Source: Littorina saxatilis
Taxonomy: Eukaryota; Mollusca; Gastropoda; Littorinimorpha; Littorinidae
NCBI RefSeq assembly: GCF_037325665.1
Contig: NC_090261.1
Span: forward strand, 22,862,415 to 22,926,414
Direction: 5' to 3'
Length of the DNA: 64,000 bases
A program made the position numbers and the translations under genes. Below are positions 42,455 to 53,840 of the stretch, piece by piece (position 1 is the stretch's first letter; every line of letters starts with the position of its first letter). Under the pieces are notes generated by a model. It saw only the letters and a program-made list of their open reading frames with translations. It was not told the DNA's origin and made no database searches.

Positions 42455-45442
42455 TTAGTAGTAACTACGCTGCGGCAAGACACCACGGTCAAAGTCCCGC
42501 GATAGGGGGTCCCGCGATAGGGGATCTCTGCTATCTAACCCATAGCTCTGTGGCTGGTACCGCCGGTCTTCTATCGTACTACTGGGTCTGGGGCGGCCAT
42601 ACAGAGGGTCATCCAGAAGATCCCTCCCACTCCCATGACCGGCAAAGTCATCGTCCCGGCGCCAGTCTCGCATGCTGGCAACCGGGTCTTCATAACGCCT
42701 AGGTGGGTCACGATAATCATCCAGGCTTGAGGCGGCACGACCAATGTCATCGTAGCCCCCCATTCCTGTTGATCCTCTAAGCCCACTGTCCATCAGTCCT
42801 TGCCCAAGACTGAGAACATCTCTCTGACCACTAACCAAAGTATCAAAACTATCAGCCCCCAATGAACCCCTGCCCATTTGCCCACTGCCACTCATCATCC
42901 CTCCTGAACCACCCATAAGCCCTCTCTGACCAGCACCCATGGCCCCTGGAGTATCGCCCATACGTCCTGTGCTACCCATCAGTCCTCCCTGGCTGTCTCC
43001 AAGACCCCCCATTGCACCTCTATTCATTAGATCTTTGGATCCTCCTAGCACGTTGCCCATTAGGCCTGCTCCATCCATGCTCCCTCTTGGGCCTTGACCC
43101 ATCATTCCCTGGTCTCTGGGTCCATTACCCATCACCCCAGAACGACCTCCCAGTCCTCGAGCTCCATCTACAGGATCCTTCATTAACCCCATGGACCCTT
43201 TTCCCATCATTCCAGTACCACTCATACCCCTCTGTGGCGTGTCACCCATAAATCCTGCTCCACCCATCGCCCCTCCCCTTCCATCTCCCATCATTCCAGC
43301 TGCACCCATTCCCCTTTGTGGCATATCGCTTGTCAGTCCTCTCCCACCCATCAGTCCTTGCGCCCCATCTCTCTGCATTCCTCTGTCACTCAATGAGCCT
43401 TGTGCCCCATTTCCCATCAATCCTGCTCCACCCATACCTCCTCTTCCACCCATTGGTCCTTGGAGCCCGTCCCCCATTATTCCAGACCCGCCCATTCCCC
43501 TTTGCGGCCCGTCTCCCATCAGTCCCGCCCCACCCATTGGCCCATCTCTTGGGAGTCCTCTTCCACCAATCGGTTCTTGCGGCATATCTCTAAGTCCTCC
43601 TCTTCCCCCCATTGCGCCTTGTGGCCCATCCCCCATCAGTCCTGAGCCACTCGCTGGCCCATTTCTTGGCATCCCTCTACCTGTCATGGGTCCCTGTGGC
43701 TCACTCATTAGTCCTGCACCACCCATTGGCCCTGCCCTGCCCCCCATTGGGCCTTGTGCCATGTCTCCCATTAATCCTGCACCACCCGCTGGTCCACCTC
43801 TTCCTCCCATGGCTCCCTGTGGCCCATTACCCATCATTCCAGGTCGGGCAATGGGTTCATCCATAAGGCCCCTGGGGCCCTTTCCCATCAATCCTGCACC
43901 GCCCATCGGCACATCTCTACCTCCCATTGGCCCTCTTGGTGCATCCATAGGGTTATCCATAAGACCCCTACCCATCGGCATATCTCTACCTCCCGTTGGC
44001 CCTCTTGGTGCATCCATAGGATTATCCAAAAGACCCCTACCCATCGACATATCTCTTCCACCCATAGGCCCCCTTGGTGCATCCATAGGGTTATCCATAA
44101 GACCCCTACCCATCGGCATATCTCTTCCACCAATAGGCCCCCTTGGTGCATCCATAGGGTTATCCATAAGACCCCTACCCATCGGCATATCTCTTCCACC
44201 TACTGGCCCCCTGGGTGCATCCATAGGGTTATCCATTAGACCCCTACCCATCGGTCCCCTTGGTGCATCCATAGGGTTATCCATAAGACCCCTACCCTTC
44301 GACATATCTCTTCCACCCATAGGACCCCTTGGTGCATCCATAGGGTTATCCACAAGACCCCTACCCATTGGCATATCTCTTCCACCCATAGGCCCCCTTG
44401 GTGCATCCATAGGGTTATCCATAAGACCCCTACCCATTGGCATATCTCTGCCACCCGTTGGCCCCCTCGGTGCATCCATAGGCTTATCCATAAGACCCCT
44501 ACCCATCGGCATATCTCTTCCACCCATTGGCCCCCTTGGTGCATCAATAGGGTTATCCATAAGACCCCTGGGACCCTTTCCCATCAATCCTGCACCACCC
44601 ATCGGCCCGTCTCTGCCACCCATCAGTCCTCTGGTCCTGTCGATGGGATCATCCATAAGGCCTCTAGGACCCTTTCCCATAAATCCTTGGCCTCCCATTG
44701 GCCCGTCTCTCCCACCCATCAGTCCTCGTGGCCGGTCTATGGGATCATCCATTAGGCCTCTGGGGCCCTTTCCCATTATTCCTCCACCACCGATGGGCCC
44801 GTCTGTCCCTCCTCTGCCTCCCATAGGGCCTCTTCCTCCCATGGGTTCTCTGGGCCCTTCTCCCATTAATCCTTGTCCACCTCTGGGCCCTTGACCCATA
44901 ACACCCGGTCCCCCTCGAGGTCCCATAGCATCTGGGCCTTGCATCGGACCTCTTTGGTTGCCCATTCCGCCAGCATTCGCCATACCTGGACGAGGCCCAT
45001 TCATGGGCATAGGTGGCTGAGGCCCCCTTTGGCCACCAGGGGGTACGTCTGGCCAACCCATACCGTCAGGTCGGGCTCCCAAAAGACCGGGCTTTCCTCC
45101 ACGCTCTCCCAGCATGTTACCTGGGCGGTTGCCCTGAAGTCCCTCAGGGCACTCCCCCAGCAGACCAGGCATGTCGCGTGGGTCAGCTCCATTGAGGATC
45201 ATCTCACGCTCTCGCATAAGCTTCTGCTGGGCGGTGGTGATTATGTTCAGAAGTTCATTTGGTGCACCTAGGCCATCTGGTTCTTGTGCTGGGGCAGGCC
45301 TGTCATAGGGTGTGCGAGCTGGTGGTCGCATGGGTGTGTCTAGAAGTCCACGAGGTTTCAGATCTCTCCCTGGGCCTTTGTACTCTGGGGCACCCAAACG
45401 ACGCTGCCACACTGGAATTCTAGGTCGCAACACGGAGTCCAT
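42455..45442 (-). CDS. Gene B: 995-residue Gly/Met/Pro/Arg-rich repeat protein
   Basis: A single uninterrupted frame runs from ATG (45442) to TAA (42455). An in-frame TGA in the 5' UTR fixes this ATG as the first possible start. Residues 1-95 are the only ordinary-looking part (PRIPVWQRRLGAPEYKGPG, then a helix NELLNIITTAQQKLMREREM). Residues about 290-515 hold ten repeats of 23 residues (GLMDNPMDAPRGP, then GGRDMPMGR), one shortened to 16. Looser Gly/Met repeats (GLMGDGPQGPMGGRG) follow to about 890. The last ~100 residues are Arg/Asp/Tyr-rich (DDPLYGRPRP, SRDPLSRDFDRG, ending RSYY). The composition suggests a disordered RNA-associated or condensate-type nuclear protein; that is inference and I do not know the family. 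The strong base bias across the exon and the presence of a splice acceptor upstream argue that it is real. Confidence 0.85.
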   Translation of the reverse strand: MDSVLRPRIPVWQRRLGAPEYKGPGRDLKPRGLLDTPMRPPARTPYDRPAPAQEPDGLGAPNELLNIITTAQQKLMREREMILNGADPRDMPGLLGECPEGLQGNRPGNMLGERGGKPGLLGARPDGMGWPDVPPGGQRGPQPPMPMNGPRPGMANAGGMGNQRGPMQGPDAMGPRGGPGVMGQGPRGGQGLMGEGPREPMGGRGPMGGRGGTDGPIGGGGIMGKGPRGLMDDPIDRPRGLMGGRDGPMGGQGFMGKGPRGLMDDPIDRTRGLMGGRDGPMGGAGLMGKGPRGLMDNPIDAPRGPMGGRDMPMGRGLMDKPMDAPRGPTGGRDMPMGRGLMDNPMDAPRGPMGGRDMPMGRGLVDNPMDAPRGPMGGRDMSKGRGLMDNPMDAPRGPMGRGLMDNPMDAPRGPVGGRDMPMGRGLMDNPMDAPRGPIGGRDMPMGRGLMDNPMDAPRGPMGGRDMSMGRGLLDNPMDAPRGPTGGRDMPMGRGLMDNPMDAPRGPMGGRDVPMGGAGLMGKGPRGLMDEPIARPGMMGNGPQGAMGGRGGPAGGAGLMGDMAQGPMGGRAGPMGGAGLMSEPQGPMTGRGMPRNGPASGSGLMGDGPQGAMGGRGGLRDMPQEPIGGRGLPRDGPMGGAGLMGDGPQRGMGGSGIMGDGLQGPMGGRGGMGGAGLMGNGAQGSLSDRGMQRDGAQGLMGGRGLTSDMPQRGMGAAGMMGDGRGGAMGGAGFMGDTPQRGMSGTGMMGKGSMGLMKDPVDGARGLGGRSGVMGNGPRDQGMMGQGPRGSMDGAGLMGNVLGGSKDLMNRGAMGGLGDSQGGLMGSTGRMGDTPGAMGAGQRGLMGGSGGMMSGSGQMGRGSLGADSFDTLVSGQRDVLSLGQGLMDSGLRGSTGMGGYDDIGRAASSLDDYRDPPRRYEDPVASMRDWRRDDDFAGHGSGRDLLDDPLYGRPRPSSTIEDRRYQPQSYGLDSRDPLSRDPLSRDFDRGVLPQRSYY
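43893..44566 (-). repeat. 69-bp coding minisatellite inside gene B
   Basis: Ten units of 69 bp (one of 48 bp) encode the 23-residue repeats. All units keep length in multiples of three, so copy-number changes would not break the frame. The opposite strand is also open across the array. Confidence 0.92.
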
Positions 45443-45502
45443 CTGATAGCTTAAGCACTGTTCAACTCACTTTATGAAGAGCAAATAGGATCCTTGGTCT
45501 AC
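45443..45502 (-). other. Gene B 5' UTR piece with splice acceptor
   Basis: On the minus strand TTTTGTCTTTCTTTGTTTCAG precedes GTAGACCAAGG at 45502, a strong polypyrimidine tract and acceptor. The 60 bp to the ATG contain stops in all frames, so this is leader sequence and at least one upstream noncoding exon is required. Confidence 0.75.
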
Positions 45503-45626
45503 CTGAAACAAAGAAAGACAAAATAGCTTGTTTTTTTTAAAAGGTCCACAATAAGCATACTAAAAATGCACAAATAATAAATACAGGAAAAGGATCATAT
45601 TTCCAAATTTCAACAGCAATATAAAG

Positions 45627-46085
45627 TGACTGAACTTGTCACGTCCAGGTGCACAGAGCCCCTAGGGCTTTCAATCAAGCATCAGGCAGCTATCTGTTTG
45701 ACAAAATACCAAGTTTCATTGACTTTCATACAAAAACTGCACACTTTATACAAATTAATTTTGGTCTGTCTCCGGGCAGGAAAGCGTGGCCCTCGACCAG
45801 GCTAAAATCAGGCCCCGCACGTGAAATAATTACGTCAAAAGCCTACATGGATGTCTATTAGTCTCGGCTAGAGGGAGAATTCTTTCTATTTTGGGTACAT
45901 TGTGCTTGATTAGGTAAGAAAATTGTAAAAGATGTTATGTGGGTCCATTTCAGCATACTGCACACGGCCTTCATCCCAAGAACGTAATCACGAAAAATGT
46001 TAAAGACATTTCGGCAGGAGATGCGAATTGACAAACTGCTTTAAGTTTCCTATGGCTGGCAACATTGACTGAAGGTAGGTGTAGG
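45627..46085 (+). repeat. Dispersed repeat R2, copy 2
   Basis: It aligns with 19082-19635 and lacks the AAT-linked insertion found there. It lies in the proposed gene B intron. The class is unknown. Confidence 0.65.
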
Positions 46086-46555
46086 CATCTGTGAGATAGT
46101 TAAGTTGTGTAAAGCTTTTGACTGTTTACATCGTTATCTTCGACAAAAAGACAAATCCTTGCTTCAGCAATGCTGTGACTCCTGCACTGTCCCTTTTTAC
46201 TTTTCTGTTAATAGTGGAACTTCTGGAAGCGTCAAGAAATATAGTGGAACCTACTATGTACTTTACGGCTCCCTCAATTCTTTCTCGGCAGCCGATTACC
46301 TGTAATTGGCAAGTTGTCTATTCAGCAAATTCAGCAATAGTGAGTTTCGAGAGAGAGAGTGACTGAGTGAGGGTGTGTGTGTTTGTGTGGTGTGTATGTT
46401 TATAATGCATGCTCATTTTAAGCATGTATTCTTGCATTATTCTCCAATGATTGTTTTTTGTGTATGCTGTTGCTGACTGTGCTTAGTCTTGTTGCATTTC
46501 TGTGTCTTGTTTTTATGTTTCTTGTATTGGAATTTAAAAGCTTGCGCTATAGAAA
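46086..46555. other. Gene B intron, no feature seen
   Basis: Apart from a GA/GT-rich stretch at 46345-46395 I see nothing. Confidence 0.4.
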
Positions 46556-46884
46556 AGTGAGATTTTGCTATTATTTCTTGTTTGCAGCAGAAACATGGGG
46601 TCAACTCTGTCATTCGCTGTCATATACATCAAAGTTTGTGTGATAACAACTTTGGCTGTCGACAGAAACTAGTCCAATTTAATATGCTTCAAATTTAGAG
46701 TGAACGCTGCTAAAAGTGTTAAAAAAAAAAAAGCCTTACGGTTTTGTGTTTTGACATGTGCAAGTTAATATCCAGAGAGGGTAAATACAGCAAATGAAGA
46801 TGTTTTGAGAGCTCTAGCACCGTTAGTTTCTTAGACCAGGATGTGGTCAATATTAGGAGCCGGTCCAAAGTAGGTAACCTTCCC
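46556..46884. mobile_element. Tc1/mariner-type MITE, left-truncated relative of 8620-10377
   Basis: It matches 9187-9360 plus 10202-10377 (AGATTTTGCTATTATTT, GCTGTCATATA, AATTTAGAGTGAACGCTGC, then GCCTTACGGTTTTG and AGAGGGTAAATA) and ends ACCTTCCCCTAC with TA. It has no family A insertion and so serves as the empty site for copy 3. Confidence 0.7.
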
Positions 46885-47792
46885 CTACATAATAATTCAC
46901 CTTTCCAAAGTGACCACTTGTCTGAAGCGAACACTTTTGGTCGTTCCCTTGACTGGTCGTTATTGGCAGGTCCGTCTATACTATTAGTATTATTATCAAT
47001 GGACAAAAGCTGCATAATAGCATACCCCCACCTATACCCACCACCATCCCCAGTGTCATGTGCATGTTGTCAAAACCGTCAAATAATCACAAAGTCAATG
47101 CAGAGGCCATATCTAATCCTACTACACGTGCGTGGCTCATCTGGGAAACTATCCTTGCAAAATTTTTTCCAGCGCTCAGTCCTATTTGTGTTGATGCATC
47201 TGACAGCCATACTCTTCGGAAATAACCTCTCGGAGATTATAGAGAGTAATGAACCGGGTATTCGTATTTCTTGGCGATAGAATCGAGTGAAAACCAGCAA
47301 CGACTTTATTTCCGGATAAATTACTACTACAATGGAACCGCTCTTCTACAACAAATACCGTTGGCTTGTTATGATATATAGAGAACTAAGTTCTTGTTCT
47401 TCATAAACCCTGAATTTCAGACTTCCCTACCTGCTTAGACTTAAAAAACCAAACTTTTCCTGACTTTCTGTCCATAACCTCTATAAATGTATTTTCATTT
47501 CAAGACTCCTTCCCAAGAAAGACCTGTCAGATTCTTGAAGGCCTTAAAACACAGGTTCCATTGTTATCCCACATCTGCGCGCATCTGGTCAATCATCGAA
47601 GCGAGAAATCGTCCAGTGGCCAGCTTGCACTGTCGGGTTTGATTTCATCCCACAGTCATGGGCTAAACAGGCAGACTCTCGAGATTAGAGTGTAATGCGC
47701 CGGAAAAGTGTTATTTCTGGGCGATGGAAACAGCTGTAAACCAGCAGTGACAACCAAAGACGCATTAGATAAGTAAGAACTAATTCTAAAGC
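46885..47792. other. Gene B intron, no named feature
   Basis: The segments near 47240-47300 and 47690-47760 resemble each other weakly (GGGCGATGGAA-CAG-TG-AAACCAGCA-TGAC). No exon was found. Confidence 0.35.
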
Positions 47793-49068
47793 CAGGGTCC
47801 CCACTGGTTTTTAGAAACAAAATTCCATGACTTTTCCATGACTTTCCATGAGCCTCAATAACATTTTCCATGACTAGATCCACAGGTCGCAGACCTGGGA
47901 ACCCCTGTTTTGCACTTTGAGTATTCTCAAATAAACTTGGTGTATTTTCAGAAAAATGAGCGTACTCCACACAGCGTTTGAACATCCATGATTAAAACAT
48001 GCCTCACGCGCGTCCGTCACACCGTTAATTAAGTTTACCTATACATTTAAAACAAATGCTTTTTTCAATGTTTACTGACAAAAACTGCAATCATGTGACA
48101 AAATACTGGATCGGCTTCGGGATGGACGTGTGAAGAAAAGTTGTCTAGGAATTTTTCTCGTCATATTTTATTCTCACTGACCGTACTGATCGTATTCTCG
48201 ACAATCATGCGTACAAAATACGGCGAAATCGTATGGGTTCCCAGGTCTGAGGTCGCCATTTCAGAACACGCAAACTTTTTACGTCTTGTCACTGCCAGTT
48301 TTGACACTGGCTTGCTTTGCACTGAATTTGAGTTAGTTTCTACGCAGTGTCTCTTCGACAAGCAAGTCAAGCATTTGCTACGCAGTCAGATTATCAGTAA
48401 TGTTTGCTGGTCCTGTCATTTCACTAAACTGGACCAGCCACTGTTTGTATCCATCTGTACTTTCGTAAATTCCGTTTCGTAACCGTCACTGTGACTTGAC
48501 GAACTGTCATTTTTTTCACCGCGATACACAGTTCATTGCGAAGATCTTCCTCGGTAATTCGTTCCAATTTCGCATACTTTTTGTTGTCAACAAACAACTC
48601 GAAAGAAAGTTTCAAACTCATCATCCTCCATCTTGCTTGTCGAAGCGCTAAAGTACTTTATCGATGCAAAAACAAAAGCAGAAAACTTCGACGAAACCGA
48701 CTCAAATGCAGCGCAGACGACACGACCAGATAACGGAAGGAAGTGAGCCTCGCTTTGGCTCAAGTGCCGTTAAAAATACCGTTATTCTCGTATGCAAATA
48801 CGAACGAGAAGTTGGTCATACGAACAAGCCTTGTGCTGGCGAAAATCGCCGCTGGCTAGCAAAGGGGGGAGGGGGGGGGGGGGAGGAATGGCTGGGCAAC
48901 GAAAATCGCCGCTGGCGTGCTAAAGGTTAAATTTTGTTATCTTCTTATTTTTGTTAAATTCCATGACTTTCCATGACTTGAATTGAAATTCCATGACTTT
49001 CCAGGCCTGGAAAATTAAAAATCAAATTCCATGACTTTCCAGGTTTTTCATGACCTGTACGAACTCTG
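47793..49068. mobile_element. DNA element D1, CAG-ended, 6-bp target duplication
   Basis: The left end is CAGGGTCCCCACTGG and the right end the reverse complement of CAGAGTTCGTACAGG. TAAAGC flanks both sides (47787-47792, 49069-49074). Subterminal tracts repeat AAATTCCATGACTTTCCATG. The middle (47940-48255) matches the fragment group at 49862-52224. A minus-strand frame at 48424-48624 (LSFELFVDNKKYAKLERIT) looks protein-like but is short and broken off, and could be captured sequence. Poly-G is at 48868-48884. Confidence 0.65.
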
Positions 49069-49397
49069 TAAAGCTGATAAATATCCTTATCTTGTCATCT
49101 GAGCGCATCTGGACAATCATCCACACAACAAATCGCATATGGTGATGAGACCATTCGAATCAAGCTGATTGTCTTAGGCCTCAAATTAATTGAGCGAAGT
49201 CAGCTTGGGGAAGCTGGCCGCACAAAGCTTTTCACTATTGCCGATTTCGCGAAATGGGCAAGTTTTAGATGCCATTACGCATTTTCGGCAAAACGCTGCT
49301 GATTTCATGAAAAAGGAAACGTTTCGACGAATAGGCGAAATGGCCAAAACTGTTGCCGATTCCGCGAATTCGTCAATTCCATGAATTCGGCATGACA

Positions 49398-49760
49398 TAT
49401 ATATATATATATACTAGATGAATACCCGCTTCGCCGGGTACCCGGCTTTGCCGGGTGAGTGGCGCACCAATACCCGGCTTCGCCGGGCGCACCGTACGCG
49501 ATTGACGCCACACGAAGGAAGCGAGATAAACGCGCAAAACACTGGAGAAGATAAGGAAGAGTTACTGGGAATGGATCTACAGAAAAACCAAAATCGGTTC
49601 AGCGCTGCGAGCACGTGTTGAAAATTTTCATCGAGCAGATTGTGTCCGGGGTCTACCTGAATATGCCCACCAAATTTGAAGCAGATCCATCGAGAACTTT
49701 GGCCGTGCATCGCGAAGAAAGACAGACACACACAAGCCGTATATAGATATAGATTGTTGG
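49398..49760 (+). mobile_element. Unclassified repeat with ACCCGGCTTCGCCGGGT palindromes
   Basis: It begins after an AT microsatellite with TAGATGAATACCCGCTTCGC, has three CCGGCTTCGCCGGG-type snap-back words, then AAATTTGAAGCAGATCCATC, a CA-rich piece and ends TATATAGATATAGATTG. The layout (AAATTT...GATC block, CA tract, terminal signal) is like that of the right end of family A, though the sequences are not the same family. Confidence 0.55.
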
Positions 49761-49899
49761 ATTCAATCTGGTAGCTAAAGTTTGATTTCATGACAAAAAT
49801 CGCCACACTTTAGCAATGACTTGGTGGACTGTCGATGCTACCTAACCTGTGTCAGTCCAATTGCAGTTTGAGTATTCTCAAACAAACTTGGTGTATTTT

Positions 49900-51317
49900 C
49901 AGAACAAGAAGGGCAAAGCCCATACGACTCACATGCTTGACCTTGACATGACCTTGACCTTCAAGGTCAAGGTCAAATAACTAAACCTAGCAATGACATC
50001 ATACACTAACAACTGCTTTACACATTTTTCCTACCAAAATACATGTGACCTTGACCCAAGGTCAAGGTCATCCAAGGTCATGCAACACAAAGCTGTTAAT
50101 TCAAGACATCGGAAGTACAATGGTGCTTATTGGCCCTTTCTACCATGAGATATGGTCACTTTTAGTGGTTCACTACCTTATTTTGGTCACATTTCATAAG
50201 GGTCAAAGTGACCTTGACCTTGATCATATGTGACCAAATGTGTCTCATGATGAAAGCATAACATGTGCCCCACATAATTTTTAAGTTTGAAACAGTTATC
50301 TTCCATAGTTCAGGGTCAAGGTCACTTCAAAATATGTATACAATCCAACTTTGAAGAGCTCCTGTGACCTTGACCTTGAAGCAAGGTAAACCAAACTGGT
50401 ATCAAAAGATGGGGCTTACTTTGCCCTATATATCATATATAGGTGAGGTATTCAATCTCAAAAACTTCAGAGAAAATGGGAACAAGAAGGGCAAAGCCCA
50501 TACGACTCACATGCTTGACCTAAACCTAGCAATGACATCATACACTAAGAACTGCTTTACACATTTTTCCTACCAAAATACATGTGACCTTGACCCAAGG
50601 TCAAGGTCATCCAAGGTCATGCAACACAAAGCTGTTAATTCAAGACATAGGAAGTACAATGGTGCTTATTGGCTCTTTTTACCATGAGATATGGTCACTT
50701 TTAGTGGTTCACTACCTTATTTTGGTCACATTTCATAAGGGTCAAAGAGACCTTGACCTTGATCATATGTGACCAAATGTGTCTCATGATGAAAGCATAA
50801 CATGTGCCCCACATAATTTTTAAGTTTGAAACAGTTATCTTCCATAGTTCAGGGTCAAGGTCACTTCAAAATATGTATACAATCCAACTTTGAAGAGCCC
50901 CTGTGACCTTGACCTTGAAGCAAGGTAAACCAAACTGGTATCAAAAGATGGGGCTTACTTTGCCCTATATATCATATATAGGTGAGGTATTCAATCTCAA
51001 AAACTTCAGAGAAAATGTGAAAAATGTGAAAAATAGCTGTTTTTTAGACAACATTTATGGCCCCTGCGACCTTGACCTTGAAGCAAGGTCAAGATGCTAT
51101 GTATGTTTTTTGGGGCCTTGTCATCATACACCATCTTGCCAAATTTGGTACTAATAGACTGAATAGTGTCCAAGAAATATCCAACGTTAAAGTTTTCCGG
51201 ACGGCCGGACGGACGTCCGGACGGCCGGACGGACGTCCGGACGGACGGACGGACGGACGGACGGACGGCCGACTCGGGCGAGTACATAGACTCACTTTTG
51301 CTTCGCATGTGAGTCAA
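49900..51317 (+). mobile_element. Element E: two tandem units rich in AGGTCA half-sites
   Basis: It starts CAAGAAGGGCAAAGCCCATA CGACTCACATGC and ends GCTTCGCATGTGAGTCAAA, so GACTCACATGC forms an inverted end. A unit of about 581 bp (49900-50480) is followed by a near-identical unit of about 539 bp (50481-51020); the second lacks a 42-bp piece. Each unit carries several TGACCTTGACC / AAGGTCAAGGTCA words, including TCAAGGTCA, the consensus monomer site of ERR/NR5A nuclear receptors. A GGACGGACGTCC array (51198-51272) lies near the right end. Confidence 0.75.
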
Positions 51318-51451
51318 AAATGAGCGTACTCCACACAGCGTTTGCACATCCATGATTAAAACATGCCTCATGCGCGTCCGTCACACCGTTAATTAAGTTT
51401 ACCTGTACATTTAAAACAAATGCTTTTTTCAATTTTTACTGACAAAAACTG

Positions 51452-52048
51452 TTCCGTATTTGACGGACTACAAGCCGCGACTTAAAAAAAAAATAATCGC
51501 ATTGCGGCTTATAAAAAGATGCGTCTAAAACGTTACCTAAACTTGAAAAGCATTCACCTAATGGAAGTCCCCGCGGATTTTCATTTCGCTCGATTAGCGA
51601 TTACCGGTACTTTATTAACTCTCTAGTCAAGACTCGGCGCTTTTCTCTTTCATTTGCGAATCTTCGTTTGTCAACAAGTCGTCGTGACAAGCGTACAGAG
51701 AAACACCGGATGTATCAGGATCTCGCGCGCGCGAGATTTCGGTTTTTTGTGTCTCGAGATAGTTGGAGGAGCGAGAGCAGCCATGTTGTGTTTGCGTCTG
51801 CTCGAAATGTGCGCAAAAGTCGTAAATCATCCCAAAAAAGCTTATTCCGGGCAGGACTACATGTGTGTGTTGGTTACAAATTGTGTGTGTGTGTGTGTGA
51901 TATTTTTCTTCAAACTTTTTCACTTTTCTTCTTTGTTTCACTTGTTTATTGTCGGAGCCAATTTCGCCAAATACCGTACTTTCGTTTGCCTGGTTGTTTT
52001 GATTGATCGACACGATCCGATTATATTTTTTCGACAGCGGCTAATATA
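51452..52048. mobile_element. Inserted DNA element, about 600 bp
   Basis: Comparison with D1 shows extra sequence from TTCCGTATTTGACGGACTAC to GCGGCTAATATAGTGACG. The two ends are loosely inverted around GACTA-AAGCCGC. The interior has a GCGCGCGCGAG snap-back near 51725 and a GT tract (51862-51900). Start and end are set by the alignment gap and may be off by a few bases. Confidence 0.5.
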
Positions 52049-52224
52049 GTGACGTAATCATGTGCCAAAATACTGGATGGGCTTCAGGATGGGCTTGTGA
52101 AGAAAACTGAAAAGTAGTCTAGGAATTTTTCTCGTCGTATTTTTTTCCCACTGACCGTACTGAGCGTATTCTCGACAATCATGCGTACAAAATACGGCGA
52201 AATCGTATGGGTTTCCAGGTCTGA

Positions 52225-52981
52225 AAGGGTACGGACTCAAATTACCCTACAGTCACTAGTTGACACAGTCACAGGTTTATAAGTAGCTCTGAAAGTAATA
52301 AAGTGTATTAAAATTTAAAATCTCTTTTTGTGTAGATAGCATAGTGAGGTCGAAGATGCGTCGGGAAAACTAGCGTTTTTGATGATGAATTTGTCAATGG
52401 GCAGCCATGAAGCTTTGCCTGTTTTCAAGAGCAAGACGACAGTGCTAAAATAACAAGAAAATTACAACGACAAAAACGGCTATGTTTGCTTTTTTTCCAT
52501 CGGAGACTGAGATTTGCATGTGCAGATCTGTGCACACTCAAAACGCTCATCAGTAGTAAACAAACAAAATTTCAGTAGTTTTTAAAATGTTTCACTAGTA
52601 TTGAGTACTAGTAAGCTGTAACGACAGTTCAAGACATAATTCTGCTCACAAAGCACACAAACTGAAACACTATGACGCAGTAGAATGGGAATTACTATTT
52701 ATTAACAAGCCAAGGTGAAACATCAACACTGTAGTAACATTTGTTCTGAAAATGTCTTTGGTCTCGTCATTCTGACATTCATTCATCACTACAGTGGAGT
52801 AGTGGGCAGATTTTAGCTTTTTAGCTTTTCTTTCGTGAAGTTCTTGCAGGTGTCGGAGAAGGCGATTTTACGATCTCCAGGTTGTCGTGAGAATAACTGG
52901 ACTTCCAGCACTGTTGTGCCGTTTTCTTCTTCTTTGGTGACAGAGCTGGTGTCTCCTCTTCACTATCTGAATCTCGCACTC
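52225..52981. other. Gene B intron, no feature seen
   Basis: No exon or recognised repeat. Confidence 0.4.
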
Positions 52982-53840
52982 TTTTTACATTTAGTCAAGT
53001 TTTGACTAAATGTTTTAACGTAGAGGGGGGAATCGAGACGAGGGTCGTGGTGTATGTGTGTATGTGTGTCTGTGTGTAGAGCGATTCAGAGTAAACTACT
53101 GGACCGATCTTTATGAAATTTTACATGGGAGTTCCTGGGTATGATATCCCCAGACCTTTTTTTTCATTTTTTTGATAAATGTCTTTGATGACGTCATATC
53201 CGGCTTTTCGTGAAAGTTGAGGCGGCACTGTCACGCTCTCATTTTTAAACCAAATTGGTTGAAATTTTGGTCAAGTAATCTTCGACGACGCCCGGACTTT
53301 GGTATTGCATTTCAGCTTGGAGGCTTACAAATTAATTAATGAGTTTGCTCATTAAAGTTGTCATTAAAATCGATTTTTCGCAAACAGATTTAAAATTGAT
53401 TGCATCATATTCTTCATGACATTCTGAATCTAAAAATATATACATATGTCATGTTTACTCTTAAAATGTGATCACAATTAACAAAAATAGATTAATTAGT
53501 CTTACGATTAAAATTTAAGAAATCGATCCAAAAATGATTTCATCTTATTCTTTATCGTTTCCTGATTCCAAAAACATAGATATGATAGGTTGTATTCAAA
53601 ACAAGCTCAGAAAGTTAACACGAATACAGAAACGGGCGCTTTCCTGCTTAGCACAATACGCTACCGCGGTATTCTGGCGTGTGCATATCACTGCGTTTTG
53701 CACGTGGGAGGTGAGCGAATTCCTTCTTGCGGGGATTGACGAAGCTGTACTGTCTTGGTGAAAAAAATACAGTGCGTTCAGTTTCATTCCGTGAGTTCGA
53801 CAGCTTGACTAAATGTAGTAATTTCGCCTTACGCGACTTG
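52982..53840 (-). mobile_element. Family A element, copy 9 (both ends present, diverged core)
   Basis: Inverted. The terminal hairpin is at about 52987-53015, the CRE palindrome at 53189-53196, the second hairpin is of the CC/GG type, and the left end CAAGTCGCGTAAGGCG is at 53825-53840. The core at 53380-53560 is more diverged than in the other copies, so it is probably the oldest one here. Confidence 0.85.

Larger units (their letters stand above)
49862..52224 (+). mobile_element. Second copy of D1 middle, split by two further insertions
   Basis: Pieces 49862-49899, 51318-51451 and 52049-52224 align in order with 47918-48250. The first gap is filled by the element at 49900-51317 and the second by the one at 51452-52048. 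No termini of D1 are found next to it, so this copy is partial. Confidence 0.65.

Noticed and set aside
43191-44894. 567-residue Pro/Ile/Leu-rich frame on the plus strand
   Set aside because: It is the antisense shadow of the gene B repeats; it lacks splice or start support and its pattern mirrors the sense repeat.
48141-48624. Protein-like short frames inside element D1
   Set aside because: They are fragmentary, on both strands, and inside a transposon; no family recognised.
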